Assembly: GCA_013314865.1 (NCBI GenBank)
Contig: JABUEV010000072.1
Coordinates: forward strand, 1 to 8,877
Length of the DNA stretch: 8,877 bases
Reading direction: 5' to 3'
Source: Bacteroidales bacterium
GTDB lineage: Bacteria > Bacteroidota > Bacteroidia > Bacteroidales > VadinHA17
The notes under the pieces are model-generated. The model saw only the letters and a program-made list of their open reading frames with translations. It ran no database searches and had not been told where the DNA came from. A program made the position numbers and the translations under genes. Of the stretch, positions 1 through 6,943 are shown in pieces; the first letter of the stretch is position 1, and each line of letters begins with the position of its first letter.

Positions 1-552
1 TTTCAAAATCGCAAAATCTAACCCCTCCGCATCTAAAAACAGTATATCCGGAGGAATTCCATTTAGTCTTTCTAATACAATATTAGTATATGTATCAACA
101 TCTATTGATATTTCACTTATTTTTTTAATCCCTTGCTTAACAGTATTAAAAGATGCTTCCTCAGAAAATGTATTATATTCGGATCTTTCAAATTGATAAT
201 ACCTTATTTTACCCTTCTCGGTAAAAATCCCTATGTTTAAATTAATGTCATTTTTACGGTATTTTTGAAAAAGTCTAAATTGCCGTGGATCAGGCTCTAT
301 ATTTATACCTCTTATTCCATTCTTATATAACAAAGCAGTATTACTAAACTTAAAGGGATGATAGGCGCCTATATCCATATACTTCGGTTGCTTGACTTTA
401 TACAAATCAAGCATTGTCAAAATTATTTTGTCTTCTCCGTATTGCGAATATGAAATTGTTTGATTTCTATCCACTAATGCCTTATCAAAATAATCTAATA
501 GTTTCTTCAACGATTTTTTACAAAAGAGTTTTATGTAATTAGAATATGCCAT
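1..552 (-). CDS. FkbM-family SAM-dependent methyltransferase, C-terminus cut by window start
   Basis: The frame is open from an ATG at 552 to the window edge: 184 codons, no stop, so the C-terminus lies outside. Visible landmarks are SQYGED (residues 36-41), the SAM-binding motif I region YMDIGAYHPFKFSNT (58-72), the acidic strand-2 end INIEPDP (83-89), and the conserved late motif DILFLDAEGLDFAILK (169-184), which is the FkbM LLKIDVEGxE signature with DAEG for DVEG. The family transfers methyl groups, usually to sugar or polyketide hydroxyls. Here the likely acceptor is a residue of the exported glycan, which is inferred from context. The gene begins 13 bp after the stop of another FkbM gene and is probably co-transcribed with it. 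The DNA is very AT-rich (about 20% G+C in the one line counted), unlike the export genes upstream. No Shine-Dalgarno is visible. The family is secure; the acceptor is unknown. Confidence 0.85.
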   Translation of the reverse strand, partial: MAYSNYIKLFCKKSLKKLLDYFDKALVDRNQTISYSQYGEDKIILTMLDLYKVKQPKYMDIGAYHPFKFSNTALLYKNGIRGINIEPDPRQFRLFQKYRKNDINLNIGIFTEKGKIRYYQFERSEYNTFSEEASFNTVKQGIKKISEISIDVDTYTNIVLERLNGIPPDILFLDAEGLDFAILK

Positions 553-565
553 AAATCCAAAATAG

Positions 566-1297
566 TCAATGAATATTAATATTTCTGAAAAGACAATCTG
601 CCTGTATAAGCTCATTCTGTATTGAACGAAACCCATCACAAATCTCTACTAGTATAAAGTTTGAAGCTTGAAGAATTGAATAGACATCCTGAAATAAGCA
701 TGAGTCTTCATATAATTCCTTAAACGAAACTTCTATCCAGATGTATTCTGTATGACTTAATGTATCATTAGCTCCCAGAAGTACTTCGTTCTCACTTCCT
801 TGAACGTCAATTTTCATCAAGTTAATTCTCTGATTTTTAATATCACAATCTCTTACCAATTTATCTAACGTAGTAGTGGTAAGTTCTAAAGAGTAACTTT
901 CATTCGTATCAATCCCCTTCAGATCATTTATGTCATATTTTATTTTAAGTAAAGATGATGTTACATCATATGAATTTATATGAAAATTTCTTCTTTCAAT
1001 AGTGTCACTTAAAGCCACTTGAAAAATTTTGACATTGGGATCATTACCATAACAATCTCTCAATTCTTTAATACATTCCGGAATCGGTTCAATAAGCATT
1101 GCCGTTATTTTAGATTTTTTATAAACAGATTTTAAATTTTCATAAAAAAGACCCCTATTTGCACCAATATCAACAAAAGTAAGATTTTCAATTTTTGGAC
1201 TTATATATTTAATGATTGTCTTATTAAAACAGTCCAGGCTTCTTTCCTTTTTATTACTGTTTTTGCCTAATATTTTCTTAATATATCTTAGTTTCAT
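566..1297 (-). CDS. FkbM-family SAM-dependent methyltransferase
   Basis: This 243-residue cytoplasmic protein carries the FkbM methyltransferase landmarks in order: motif I FVDIGANRG (41-49), the acidic end of strand 2 in LIEPIPE (68-74), ALSD (95-98), LDKLV (144-148), and the family signature LMKIDVQGSE (160-169) with the next strand YIWIEVSF (185-192). No signal peptide or membrane segment is seen. The length is normal for a single-domain member. Context places it in a surface-polysaccharide locus, so O-methylation of a sugar in the exported chain is the likely role; this is inference. It starts 15 bp after the ABC ATPase gene ends and is followed 13 bp later by another FkbM gene with little similarity outside the motifs, so the two are not a recent duplication. 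It shares the low G+C of the 3' part of the ATPase gene. Confidence 0.88.
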   Translation of the reverse strand: MKLRYIKKILGKNSNKKERSLDCFNKTIIKYISPKIENLTFVDIGANRGLFYENLKSVYKKSKITAMLIEPIPECIKELRDCYGNDPNVKIFQVALSDTIERRNFHINSYDVTSSLLKIKYDINDLKGIDTNESYSLELTTTTLDKLVRDCDIKNQRINLMKIDVQGSENEVLLGANDTLSHTEYIWIEVSFKELYEDSCLFQDVYSILQASNFILVEICDGFRSIQNELIQADCLFRNINIH

Positions 1298-1312
1298 AAA
1301 AGTGTCTTGTAT

Positions 1313-2572
1313 TCAAATTTTCTTTAGATCTAATTTTAATGCTCCATAATTCCAGCTCAAATCGAGTACTCTTCTGTCAATTTCAGATTTTTTAATTAAT
1401 TCAAACATCAAAATATCTTCCAATCTTTCAAGATATTCGATATCAGGAATAGTTAAATCAATGCTAATTAAATATTTACCTACTGCAAAATTTTGGATAT
1501 TAAACCTTATGTTGAATTTATTAGATCCTGATGTCAATTTTACAAGTTCTTCTTTATTGAAAGTGCCAATAGATCCGAAGCCAACTGGTAAACCATTAAT
1601 TGACTTAATTCTTAAATCAATTGAGCTTTTAGTTTCTTCCTTACAAAAAACTAATATTTCAATTTCTACTTTTGTTTGATCAGCACATGTAATTTTTGCT
1701 GATTCTACATATACTCTTCTATCTTTTTTTCCGCTATTTAGATAGATGCTCCCAGATTTAGCCTTTGCAAGATAGTGATTTATAGTATCTGTGACCTCAC
1801 CCATAAACTGTATACTTCCTTGTGATAAAAATATACATGAGCTGCAAAGGCTTGAGACTGCAGATAAGTTATGGCTGACAAAAAGGATTGTACGACCTTT
1901 TTTCATGCTAATTTCATTCATTTTGCCAACCGCTTTTTCCTGAAACTCCGCATCCCCCACCGCCAACACCTCATCAACCACCAGTATCTCGGGCTCGAGA
2001 TGCGCTGCCACAGCAAACCCCAACCGCACCGTCATGCCACTGCTGTAACGCTTTACAGGCGTGTCTATGTACCTCTCAACCCCCGCAAATTCCACTATTT
2101 CATCAAACTTCCTCCGTATCTCGGCCTTCGTCATTCCCATTATAGCACCGTTCATGTAAATGTTCTCCCTCCCTGTCATCTCCTGATGAAATCCTGTTCC
2201 TACCTCCAGCAACGAGGCTATGCGTCCGCGCGCTTTAATGATCCCTGTCGTGGGAGCCGTAACCTTCGACAAAATCTTTAACAAAGTCGACTTCCCTGCA
2301 CCATTCTTGCCAATAATGCCCAATACCTCTCCCTCCTCAACCTCAAGATTTATGTCACGTAAAGCCCAGACGTATTCCTCAGATTTGTGATCGGTGTCTT
2401 GTGAGCTACGACCTGATAACCTGTTCTCCTGACCAATCTTTAAATATGGATCTTCCCTCCTTAGTATGGCCGTTTGCCACCAGCGGTTGAGGTCGTGCGA
2501 AAGGGTTCTCGTGCTAACCAGGCCAAGTCTGTATTGTTTGCTGAGATTCTCTATTTTTATTGCTATGCTCAT
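1313..2572 (-). CDS. Polysaccharide ABC transporter ATPase with C-terminal cargo-binding domain (Wzt/TagH type)
   Basis: This 419-residue cytoplasmic ATPase powers export of an undecaprenyl-linked glycan through the ABC-2 permease encoded upstream. The nucleotide-binding domain spans about residues 4-265. It has a polar insertion at about 38-68, Walker A GKNGAGKST (88-96), an ABC signature region RYSSGMTVRL (175-184), Walker B EILVVDEVL (195-203), AVGD (204-207) and switch His234. Residues about 270-419 form a beta-rich domain like the Wzt C-terminal module, which in O9a-type exporters recognises the modified end of the glycan. The ATG at 2572 is one base from an inverted-repeat arm, with no Shine-Dalgarno. 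G+C falls sharply near 1830-1930 (about residues 214-247), just before the cargo domain, which suggests a recombination joint. Family call is firm; the substrate is unknown. Symbol withheld because wzt is used loosely across phyla. Confidence 0.93.
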   Translation of the reverse strand: MSIAIKIENLSKQYRLGLVSTRTLSHDLNRWWQTAILRREDPYLKIGQENRLSGRSSQDTDHKSEEYVWALRDINLEVEEGEVLGIIGKNGAGKSTLLKILSKVTAPTTGIIKARGRIASLLEVGTGFHQEMTGRENIYMNGAIMGMTKAEIRRKFDEIVEFAGVERYIDTPVKRYSSGMTVRLGFAVAAHLEPEILVVDEVLAVGDAEFQEKAVGKMNEISMKKGRTILFVSHNLSAVSSLCSSCIFLSQGSIQFMGEVTDTINHYLAKAKSGSIYLNSGKKDRRVYVESAKITCADQTKVEIEILVFCKEETKSSIDLRIKSINGLPVGFGSIGTFNKEELVKLTSGSNKFNIRFNIQNFAVGKYLISIDLTIPDIEYLERLEDILMFELIKKSEIDRRVLDLSWNYGALKLDLKKI

Positions 2573-2573
2573 T

Positions 2574-2610
2574 ATGCGAATTAGTGCGAATTTTGCGAAG
2601 AGTGAGAATT
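2574..2610. repeat. GxxExxY unit, distal arm (10-bp tandem repeats)
   Basis: Four degenerate copies with about 10-bp period on the + strand: ATGCGAATTA (2574), GTGCGAATTT (2584), TTGCGAAGAG (2594) and a weaker TGAGAATT ending at 2610. The core GCGAATT is the reverse complement of the AATTCGC core in the array at 2996-3045. The arm starts one base from the ATPase ATG and contains the last codons and stop of the GxxExxY gene. Confidence 0.85.
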
Positions 2611-2979
2611 GATGACACGTTTGTAAGTGAGGCTTTTCTCACCGAAGTTTACCAGTATACCTAAGCGCATATCTGTTGCTCTCAAGTAATTCAATACCTG
2701 GGCTATATCATTTTTATGAATAAAAGGAGTTGCTTTAAGTTCAACTATTATTGAATCGAAACATACATAGTCGGCTTTAAAAAACTTGTCCAGTTGTTTA
2801 TCATCAAATTTGATGCGTAATTTTTTCTCCTTCTCAAAAGGTATCTTATCCTTATTAAACTGTATTTCAAGTGCTTCCTGATATACCGACTCCAGGAATC
2901 CTGATCCCAGCTTATTGTATACAGCCAGACAAGAACCAATAATTCTGTAGCTTTCCTCCTTAAATACTATCTCAGCCAT
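2581..2979 (-). CDS. GxxExxY-family protein (PD-(D/E)xK-like small protein)
   Basis: A 132-residue protein if started at the ATG at 2979 (MAEIVFKEESY), the N-terminus I expect for this family. A GTG at 2994 would add MNTSK. The naming motif is present as GFLESVY (residues 27-33), followed by a charged stretch and ADYVCFDSIIVELKA (69-83). The last part fits a PD-(D/E)xK nuclease-like core, with Asp70, Glu80, Lys82 and possibly Gln94. Function is unknown in the family; nuclease activity is only suggested by fold resemblance. There are no membrane or signal segments. The C-terminal nine residues NSHSSQNSH are themselves encoded by the 10-bp repeat arm, so the gene runs into its flanking repeat. 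It sits between the permease and ATPase genes of an exporter, yet nothing links it to glycan export. Confidence 0.82.
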   Translation of the reverse strand: MAEIVFKEESYRIIGSCLAVYNKLGSGFLESVYQEALEIQFNKDKIPFEKEKKLRIKFDDKQLDKFFKADYVCFDSIIVELKATPFIHKNDIAQVLNYLRATDMRLGILVNFGEKSLTYKRVINSHSSQNSH

Positions 2980-2995
2980 CTTCGATGTATTCACT

Positions 2996-3045
2996 CAATT
3001 CGCATTAATTCGCATCAATTCGCATCAATTCGCATCAATTCGCAT
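2996..3045. repeat. GxxExxY unit, proximal arm (5 x 10-bp tandem repeat)
   Basis: Five consecutive 10-bp copies of CAATTCGCAT. Four are identical; the copy at 3006-3015 begins with T instead of C. A sixth starts CAA and decays. Read on the coding strand the unit is ATGCGAATTG, so each junction creates TGATG. The permease TGA stop (3045-3047) is formed by the last copy. The array is inverted relative to the arm at 2574-2610. Confidence 0.97.
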
Positions 3046-3893
3046 CAAACAGTATCCATAAACGACCTCTGCACCTTGTTAAACACCACTATCCCCAAGC
3101 CAAGCAGAAGAACCATAAATACAAACGAATAGGCAAGATGCCCCCAGTTGAAGGTGCCTACTCCCATAGTGCCATACTTAAAGGCTTCAAGGATCGAAGT
3201 GACAGGATTTAATGCCATTATCCACTGCCGCTCGGGCGACATGGTGCTGAGGGGATAAATAACCGGAGTGGCATACATCCATAATTGCACAATAAAGGTG
3301 AAAAGAATTGTCAGGTCACGGTATTTTGTGGTGAGGGATGAAATCAGAATACCGAAACCAAGAGCAAGCCCGGCAAGCATCACAATGAGCAGAGGTATCA
3401 GAAATGCATGGGCATTCGGCGCCACCTGGACCTTATTTGCAACAAAATAGATATATACCGCAATAAACAAAAGAAACTGAATGCCCATCCTTACCAGGTT
3501 TGAAGTGACAGTTGCCAGAGGAACTATCAGCCTTGGAAAATAAACCTTTCCGAATATGTTCTGGTTTGTGGTGAAAGTGGTGGAGGTCTTGGTGAGACAA
3601 TCGGCAAAATACTGCCAGCAGACAATCCCTGCAAGATAAAACATCGGCTGTGGTAAACCGTCGGTGGAAATCTTTGCAATGCCTCCGAATACAACCATGT
3701 ACATTATCGTAGTCAGTGCAGGCTGGATGAAGTACCAGGCCGGACCAAGGATTGTCTGCTTGTACTGCGTCACTATATCGCGCTTTACAAACATTGTAAG
3801 AAGATCTCGGTACTGCCATATTTCACCCAGATCAACCTGAAGAAGCTTGTTTTTGGGTTTTATTATTGTAGTCCAGGACTCAGTATTCTCCAT
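3045..3893 (-). CDS. ABC-2 type polysaccharide export permease (Wzm/TagG family)
   Basis: A 282-residue inner-membrane permease that pairs with the ATPase encoded downstream to flip lipid-linked polysaccharide. After a cytoplasmic N-terminus comes the family element RDIVTQYKQTILGPAW (38-53). Hydrophobic segments follow at roughly 52-72, 84-99, 130-152, 163-187, 194-215 and 253-272, consistent with six helices. KYRDL (190-194) and LNPVTSILEAFKYG (229-242) are typical of Wzm/TagG proteins. I chose the ATG at 3893 because MENTESWTTIIKPK is the usual family N-terminus in Bacteroidota. A GTG at 3914 would add MFRKIRR and lies inside a repeat. The stop codon is made by the first transcribed copy of the 10-bp array at 2996-3045. 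The length is normal, nothing is missing, and the call is firm. Confidence 0.94.
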   Translation of the reverse strand: MENTESWTTIIKPKNKLLQVDLGEIWQYRDLLTMFVKRDIVTQYKQTILGPAWYFIQPALTTIMYMVVFGGIAKISTDGLPQPMFYLAGIVCWQYFADCLTKTSTTFTTNQNIFGKVYFPRLIVPLATVTSNLVRMGIQFLLFIAVYIYFVANKVQVAPNAHAFLIPLLIVMLAGLALGFGILISSLTTKYRDLTILFTFIVQLWMYATPVIYPLSTMSPERQWIMALNPVTSILEAFKYGTMGVGTFNWGHLAYSFVFMVLLLGLGIVVFNKVQRSFMDTV

Positions 3894-3910
3894 TCTTCTT
3901 ATTTTTCTAA

Positions 3911-3999
3911 ACACGGAGTTGCTCGGAGTTAAAGGGAGTTACACGGAGTTTTTTATCCTTAACAGTGTTACTCCGTGCTTAACTCTGTGATACTCCGTG
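3911..3999. repeat. Inverted tandem-repeat hairpin without a gene (empty unit)
   Basis: Four 10-bp direct copies ending GGAGTT on the + strand (ACACGGAGTT at 3911 and 3941, two variants between) are followed by a 17-nt spacer (3951-3967). Three inverted copies then carry ACTCCGTG or ACTCTGTG (3968-3977, 3980-3989, 3990-3999). CACGGAGT and ACTCCGTG pair perfectly over 8 bp and can pair in several registers. It occupies almost all of the gap between the co-polymerase stop (4018) and the permease ATG (3893). It has the same arm layout as the three ORF-bearing units, but no ORF. No U-tract follows, so a simple intrinsic terminator is unlikely. Confidence 0.9.
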
Positions 4000-4017
4000 G
4001 TTAAGATCATGCTGATT

Positions 4018-6432
4018 TTAGCTCTCCTCCTTGTAATACCCTTTTGCATCGTCCGAATAACCGTACTTTCCGTAATATCCATAATAGTTATACCCGTAAT
4101 TGTACCCGTACCCGAAGGCATAACCATACCTCAGTCCGTATCCGTAATACCCGGATATGCTTATATCATTTATCACAATTCCTATGCTTTTAATGTTCTC
4201 GTTGTTGTGCAGTTCCTCTATCAGGTCAAGGGTGTTTTTCGATGTGTACCTCTGCCGCACCACAAAGATGTAGAAGTCTGTCAGGGGTGATACCAGTAGC
4301 GCATCGGTAACTATGGCAACCGGGGGAGTGTCAATAATTATGTAATCAAACTCTTTTTTTGCTTTTTTGATAAACTCCTCCATCTTTGGCGACTCAATCA
4401 GCTCTGCCGGATTGGGAGGCACCGGACCCGATGGTGTATACCAAAGATTATCAGTTTCAGTTTTTATTATGACATCGTCATAAGATTCCTCACCGATAAG
4501 ATAATTGCTGATTCCTCCGTCACTGTTAATTCCGAATATCTTGTGTATCCTGGGTTTGCGAAGGTCAAGTCCTATCAGCAGAACCCTCTTCCCCGACATG
4601 GCCATTATCGCTGCAAGATTGGCCGAAACAAATGTTTTTCCCTCAGCCGTGATCGTTGAGCTTACTGAAATAACAGGGCATTTAATTTCTTTAATAAAGT
4701 ACTTCAGGCTTGTGCGCACTGAACGGAACGACTCAGCTATGGTGGATCCAGGATTTTCAATGACGGGTATCTCGGTCTTCAGCCTGTTATGACTAATATA
4801 TCCTATCACAGGTGCTTTTGTACCTCTTTCGACGTCCTTCTTGTCAATGACTTTATTGTTCAGGTAATCTATAAGCATGATCCCGATTAAGGGTATCAGC
4901 AGTCCGAGGAAAATAGCCATCGTCAGATTCTGCTTCTCCTTCGGCTTGATGCGTGAAGTATTGTAGGTGCTGGCATTGTCAATTATCCTGTTGTCCGATA
5001 CATTTGATGCCTTTGCAATTCCGGCTTCTGCACGTTTTTCAAGAAGGAAGGTGTAAACAGTATTGTTAAGGTCAAACTTCCGTTGTATGTTAATCATCTG
5101 GCGCTCAGTCGATGGAAGTTTCCTGATCTCACGGTCCACCTCCTGTAGTCTCCTGTCGGTCTCTGAAATGGTTCTTTCAATATACATAAGACCGTCATTT
5201 ACATTTTCTCTCATTGCCTGGCGGACTGTCTCAATGTTTGACTCAAGCAGTCTTAAAGGTTCAGCCGACTCGGAAAGATTCATGGCCAGCTTCTTCTTTT
5301 GCTGCTGGAGCAGAGAAAGTTGATTGACCATATTCATCAGGAGCTGATCGGTAACTCCCATCACCGAAGGTGCAACTATATCGCCTGTCTCACGGCGTGA
5401 ATCGATATAATCCTTCAGATACTCATAATAACTCTTTTGCATCAGCAGTTTTGTCCGTTCGGCGTCGATCGATTCAAGCTTGCTCTGGATAGCCGAACCT
5501 TCACGGCTGATGTCTATTAGTTTGTTATAAAGTCTGAAATTTTCAAGCTCACTCTCAGCCCTGCGGAGGGAATCAGATATTGAACCGAGCTGGTCTTCAA
5601 TAAAATCGATTGTTTGTGTGGCTGTCTGGTTTTTGTATTCAAGTCCGAATTCCAGATACACATCCATCAGCATGTTAAGATAGTCTGCTTCCTGTTCCGG
5701 CACAAAGCCCGTGGTTGATAGCCTGACAAGCGAGGCATCCTCTTCAATCGGGGCCACCGACAGTTTACTACGGTACCTGTTGGCCAGGGCGGCCGGATTG
5801 GTGAAAACAAAATAGTATTTGTTTGAATTATCCGGATCATATCTGAAGCCTTCCCTGTCCCTTAGTTTTATGACAAAGTCAAATCCCATTTCCCTGAAAC
5901 GTTCACCAAATGAGAGCTCCCTGCTGAAATTTCTGTTGCCGTTGATTTCAAGACGGTATTTTTCTTCTGATAAAATCCTGATATCCACCCTTCTTCCCTG
6001 TGTCTGATACTGGAGTGAGTCATACACTACAATGAAAGGACACTGCTTGTACATTCTTGTTTCAGCTATACCCCTTTTACCCACTTTAGTGTATTCAATA
6101 TAAAACTCCGGAAGGCGTTTCATCACCATTTCATTCAGCCTGAACGATTTGAGAATTCCTATCTCATTCTTCAGGTTCTGCTGGCTCCTGTATGAATCCG
6201 ATCCGGGGAAGATATTTGAGAGACCTGCATCCTGGTTTCCCTTTATAAGAAGGGTGGATGAGACGGTATAAACCTTCTCTGACCATCTGTTGATGCCGTA
6301 GGCAATGCTAATGGCTATAAAAAGCGCAATGGCAAACCAGTACCAGTTGCTGACAAATAATGATATATATCGCTTGAGGTTTATGCCTTCATCTTCGGCA
6401 TACTCGTAGAAGTTTGGGGGTTGGGGGTTCAT
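4018..6432 (-). CDS. Wzc-like polysaccharide co-polymerase with fused BY-kinase domain
   Basis: An 804-residue inner-membrane protein controlling chain length and export of surface polysaccharide, cycling through tyrosine autophosphorylation. Order: Wzz-type N-terminus with TM1 (about 30-47); periplasmic part with a long heptad-rich coiled coil (about 275-435); GNVR-like segment KLPSTERQMINIQRKFDLNNTVY (438-460); TM2 (about 503-522); cytoplasmic kinase. Kinase motifs are Walker A SSTITAEGKT (591-600, Lys599), Walker A' LLIGLDLRKP (618-627, Asp623) and Walker B YIIIDTPP (697-704, Asp701). The first Asp of the usual DxD in A' is Gly621. I believe that variant is common in Bacteroidota. The tail (762-800) has 17 tyrosines in Gly/Asn-spaced runs, the phosphorylation cluster. 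Export in cooperation with the Wza-like protein upstream is expected. The ATG at 6432 is one base from an octamer repeat. Firm call. Confidence 0.95.
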   Translation of the reverse strand: MNPQPPNFYEYAEDEGINLKRYISLFVSNWYWFAIALFIAISIAYGINRWSEKVYTVSSTLLIKGNQDAGLSNIFPGSDSYRSQQNLKNEIGILKSFRLNEMVMKRLPEFYIEYTKVGKRGIAETRMYKQCPFIVVYDSLQYQTQGRRVDIRILSEEKYRLEINGNRNFSRELSFGERFREMGFDFVIKLRDREGFRYDPDNSNKYYFVFTNPAALANRYRSKLSVAPIEEDASLVRLSTTGFVPEQEADYLNMLMDVYLEFGLEYKNQTATQTIDFIEDQLGSISDSLRRAESELENFRLYNKLIDISREGSAIQSKLESIDAERTKLLMQKSYYEYLKDYIDSRRETGDIVAPSVMGVTDQLLMNMVNQLSLLQQQKKKLAMNLSESAEPLRLLESNIETVRQAMRENVNDGLMYIERTISETDRRLQEVDREIRKLPSTERQMINIQRKFDLNNTVYTFLLEKRAEAGIAKASNVSDNRIIDNASTYNTSRIKPKEKQNLTMAIFLGLLIPLIGIMLIDYLNNKVIDKKDVERGTKAPVIGYISHNRLKTEIPVIENPGSTIAESFRSVRTSLKYFIKEIKCPVISVSSTITAEGKTFVSANLAAIMAMSGKRVLLIGLDLRKPRIHKIFGINSDGGISNYLIGEESYDDVIIKTETDNLWYTPSGPVPPNPAELIESPKMEEFIKKAKKEFDYIIIDTPPVAIVTDALLVSPLTDFYIFVVRQRYTSKNTLDLIEELHNNENIKSIGIVINDISISGYYGYGLRYGYAFGYGYNYGYNYYGYYGKYGYSDDAKGYYKEES

Positions 6433-6433
6433 T

Positions 6434-6545
6434 GTTTCAGGGTTTCAGGGTTTAATGCTCAGGGCTCAGGGCTCAGGGCTCAGGCCTTTGGCACTGACCG
6501 ACAGAAGAGCGTCAGTGAGCGTCAGTAGCACAGGGCGCAGAGCAC
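6434..6545. repeat. Second four-helix-bundle unit, distal arm (7-bp and other tandem repeats)
   Basis: Three repeat types lie side by side: GTTTCAGG twice (6434-6449), GCTCAGG four times in perfect register (6457-6484), and GAGCGTCAGT twice (6507-6526), ending with GCACAGGGCGCAGAGC (6528-6543). The TCAGGGC heptamer is the exact reverse complement of GCCCTGA in the arm at 6944-6973. CACTGAC (6492-6498) can also pair with GTCAGTG (6511-6517). The arm begins one base from the co-polymerase ATG. Confidence 0.9.
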
Positions 6546-6556
6546 TGGTCAAATGT

Positions 6557-6913
6557 TTAAGAAAGTGATTTTCGAAAATTGGTAATCTTTTTACTGAGAA
6601 CTAAAAGCCTTGGATAGATAGATTTCTTGTCTTCTATTGATAAAATGGATCTCCGGACAAATATTGAGATTATGTTGGCGCATTCAAAAACTGATCTTCT
6701 TGCTATATTTAAGAAGCTCGCAAATTCTTTATTTGAGAATGATCCTGATCCCTCAGCAATATTGTTAGAAATACTCAAAGCAGAGGCTCGCAATTGTTCA
6801 GCAAATCTATACAGCCTTTTTTCATCTGCTAAATCAGCATAATCAAAAAGGACATCGGATACTTCTACTGCTTCCTTCCAAATTTCGAGCTGTTCAAATC
6901 TGAAATCTTCCAT
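6557..6913 (-). CDS. Four-helix-bundle protein, 23S rRNA IVP family
   Basis: A 118-residue helical protein starting at an ATG. It shows the classical family pattern: a short N-terminal helix FEQLEIWKEAVEVSDVLFDYA (6-26), QLRASALSISNNIAEGSG (40-57) and KEFASFLNIARRSVFECANI (62-81). Charged residues alternate with hydrophobic faces, giving a four-helix bundle. Relatives are encoded inside intervening sequences of 23S rRNA genes in Leptospira, Coxiella and others, and as free-standing genes in Bacteroidota. The biochemical role is unknown. The fold is also shared by Avd of diversity-generating retroelements, but no reverse transcriptase is present here. It is enclosed by inverted heptamer arrays. 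Nothing in the protein suggests a part in glycan export. Its sequence differs clearly from the other four-helix-bundle protein in this locus. Confidence 0.88.
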   Translation of the reverse strand: MEDFRFEQLEIWKEAVEVSDVLFDYADLADEKRLYRFAEQLRASALSISNNIAEGSGSFSNKEFASFLNIARRSVFECANIISIFVRRSILSIEDKKSIYPRLLVLSKKITNFRKSLS

Positions 6914-6943
6914 TTGGTTTCGTTTTTATTTTACTTTTCTTTA

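Larger units (their letters stand above)
2574..3049. mobile_element. Inverted-repeat-bounded unit carrying a GxxExxY gene
   Basis: About 476 bp with one small ORF between an array of ATGCGAATT-type units on one side and CAATTCGCAT units on the other, in inverted orientation. It exactly fills the gap between the permease stop, which lies inside the last repeat copy, and the ATPase ATG. The layout matches 23S rRNA intervening sequences (ORF in the loop of a long stem). There is no transposase and I see no target-site duplication. Calling it mobile is inference from architecture and from the analogous units elsewhere in the locus. Confidence 0.5.

Noticed and set aside
1871..2281. 136-residue open frame on the + strand
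   Set aside because: It lies antisense to the conserved ATPase domain, has no family resemblance, and follows from the codon pattern of the real gene.
2996..3045. CRISPR array
   Set aside because: The 10-bp units are contiguous with no spacers, and no cas genes are present. It is a simple tandem repeat with an inverted partner.
3433..3819. 128-residue open frame in another minus-strand frame
   Set aside because: It overlaps the permease completely, and the permease frame has the family motifs and membrane pattern.
3894..3914. GTG start for the permease adding seven residues
   Set aside because: The extra codons reach into the CACGGAGTT array, and the ATG at 3893 gives the family N-terminus.
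3911..3999. Intrinsic terminator between co-polymerase and permease genes
   Set aside because: No U-tract follows the stem, the arms are multi-copy tandem repeats, and termination here would cut off the permease and ATPase genes.
3997..4290. 97-residue hydrophobic open frame on the + strand
   Set aside because: It is antisense to the tyrosine-rich tail; valine/isoleucine runs are what complements of Tyr/Gly codons give.
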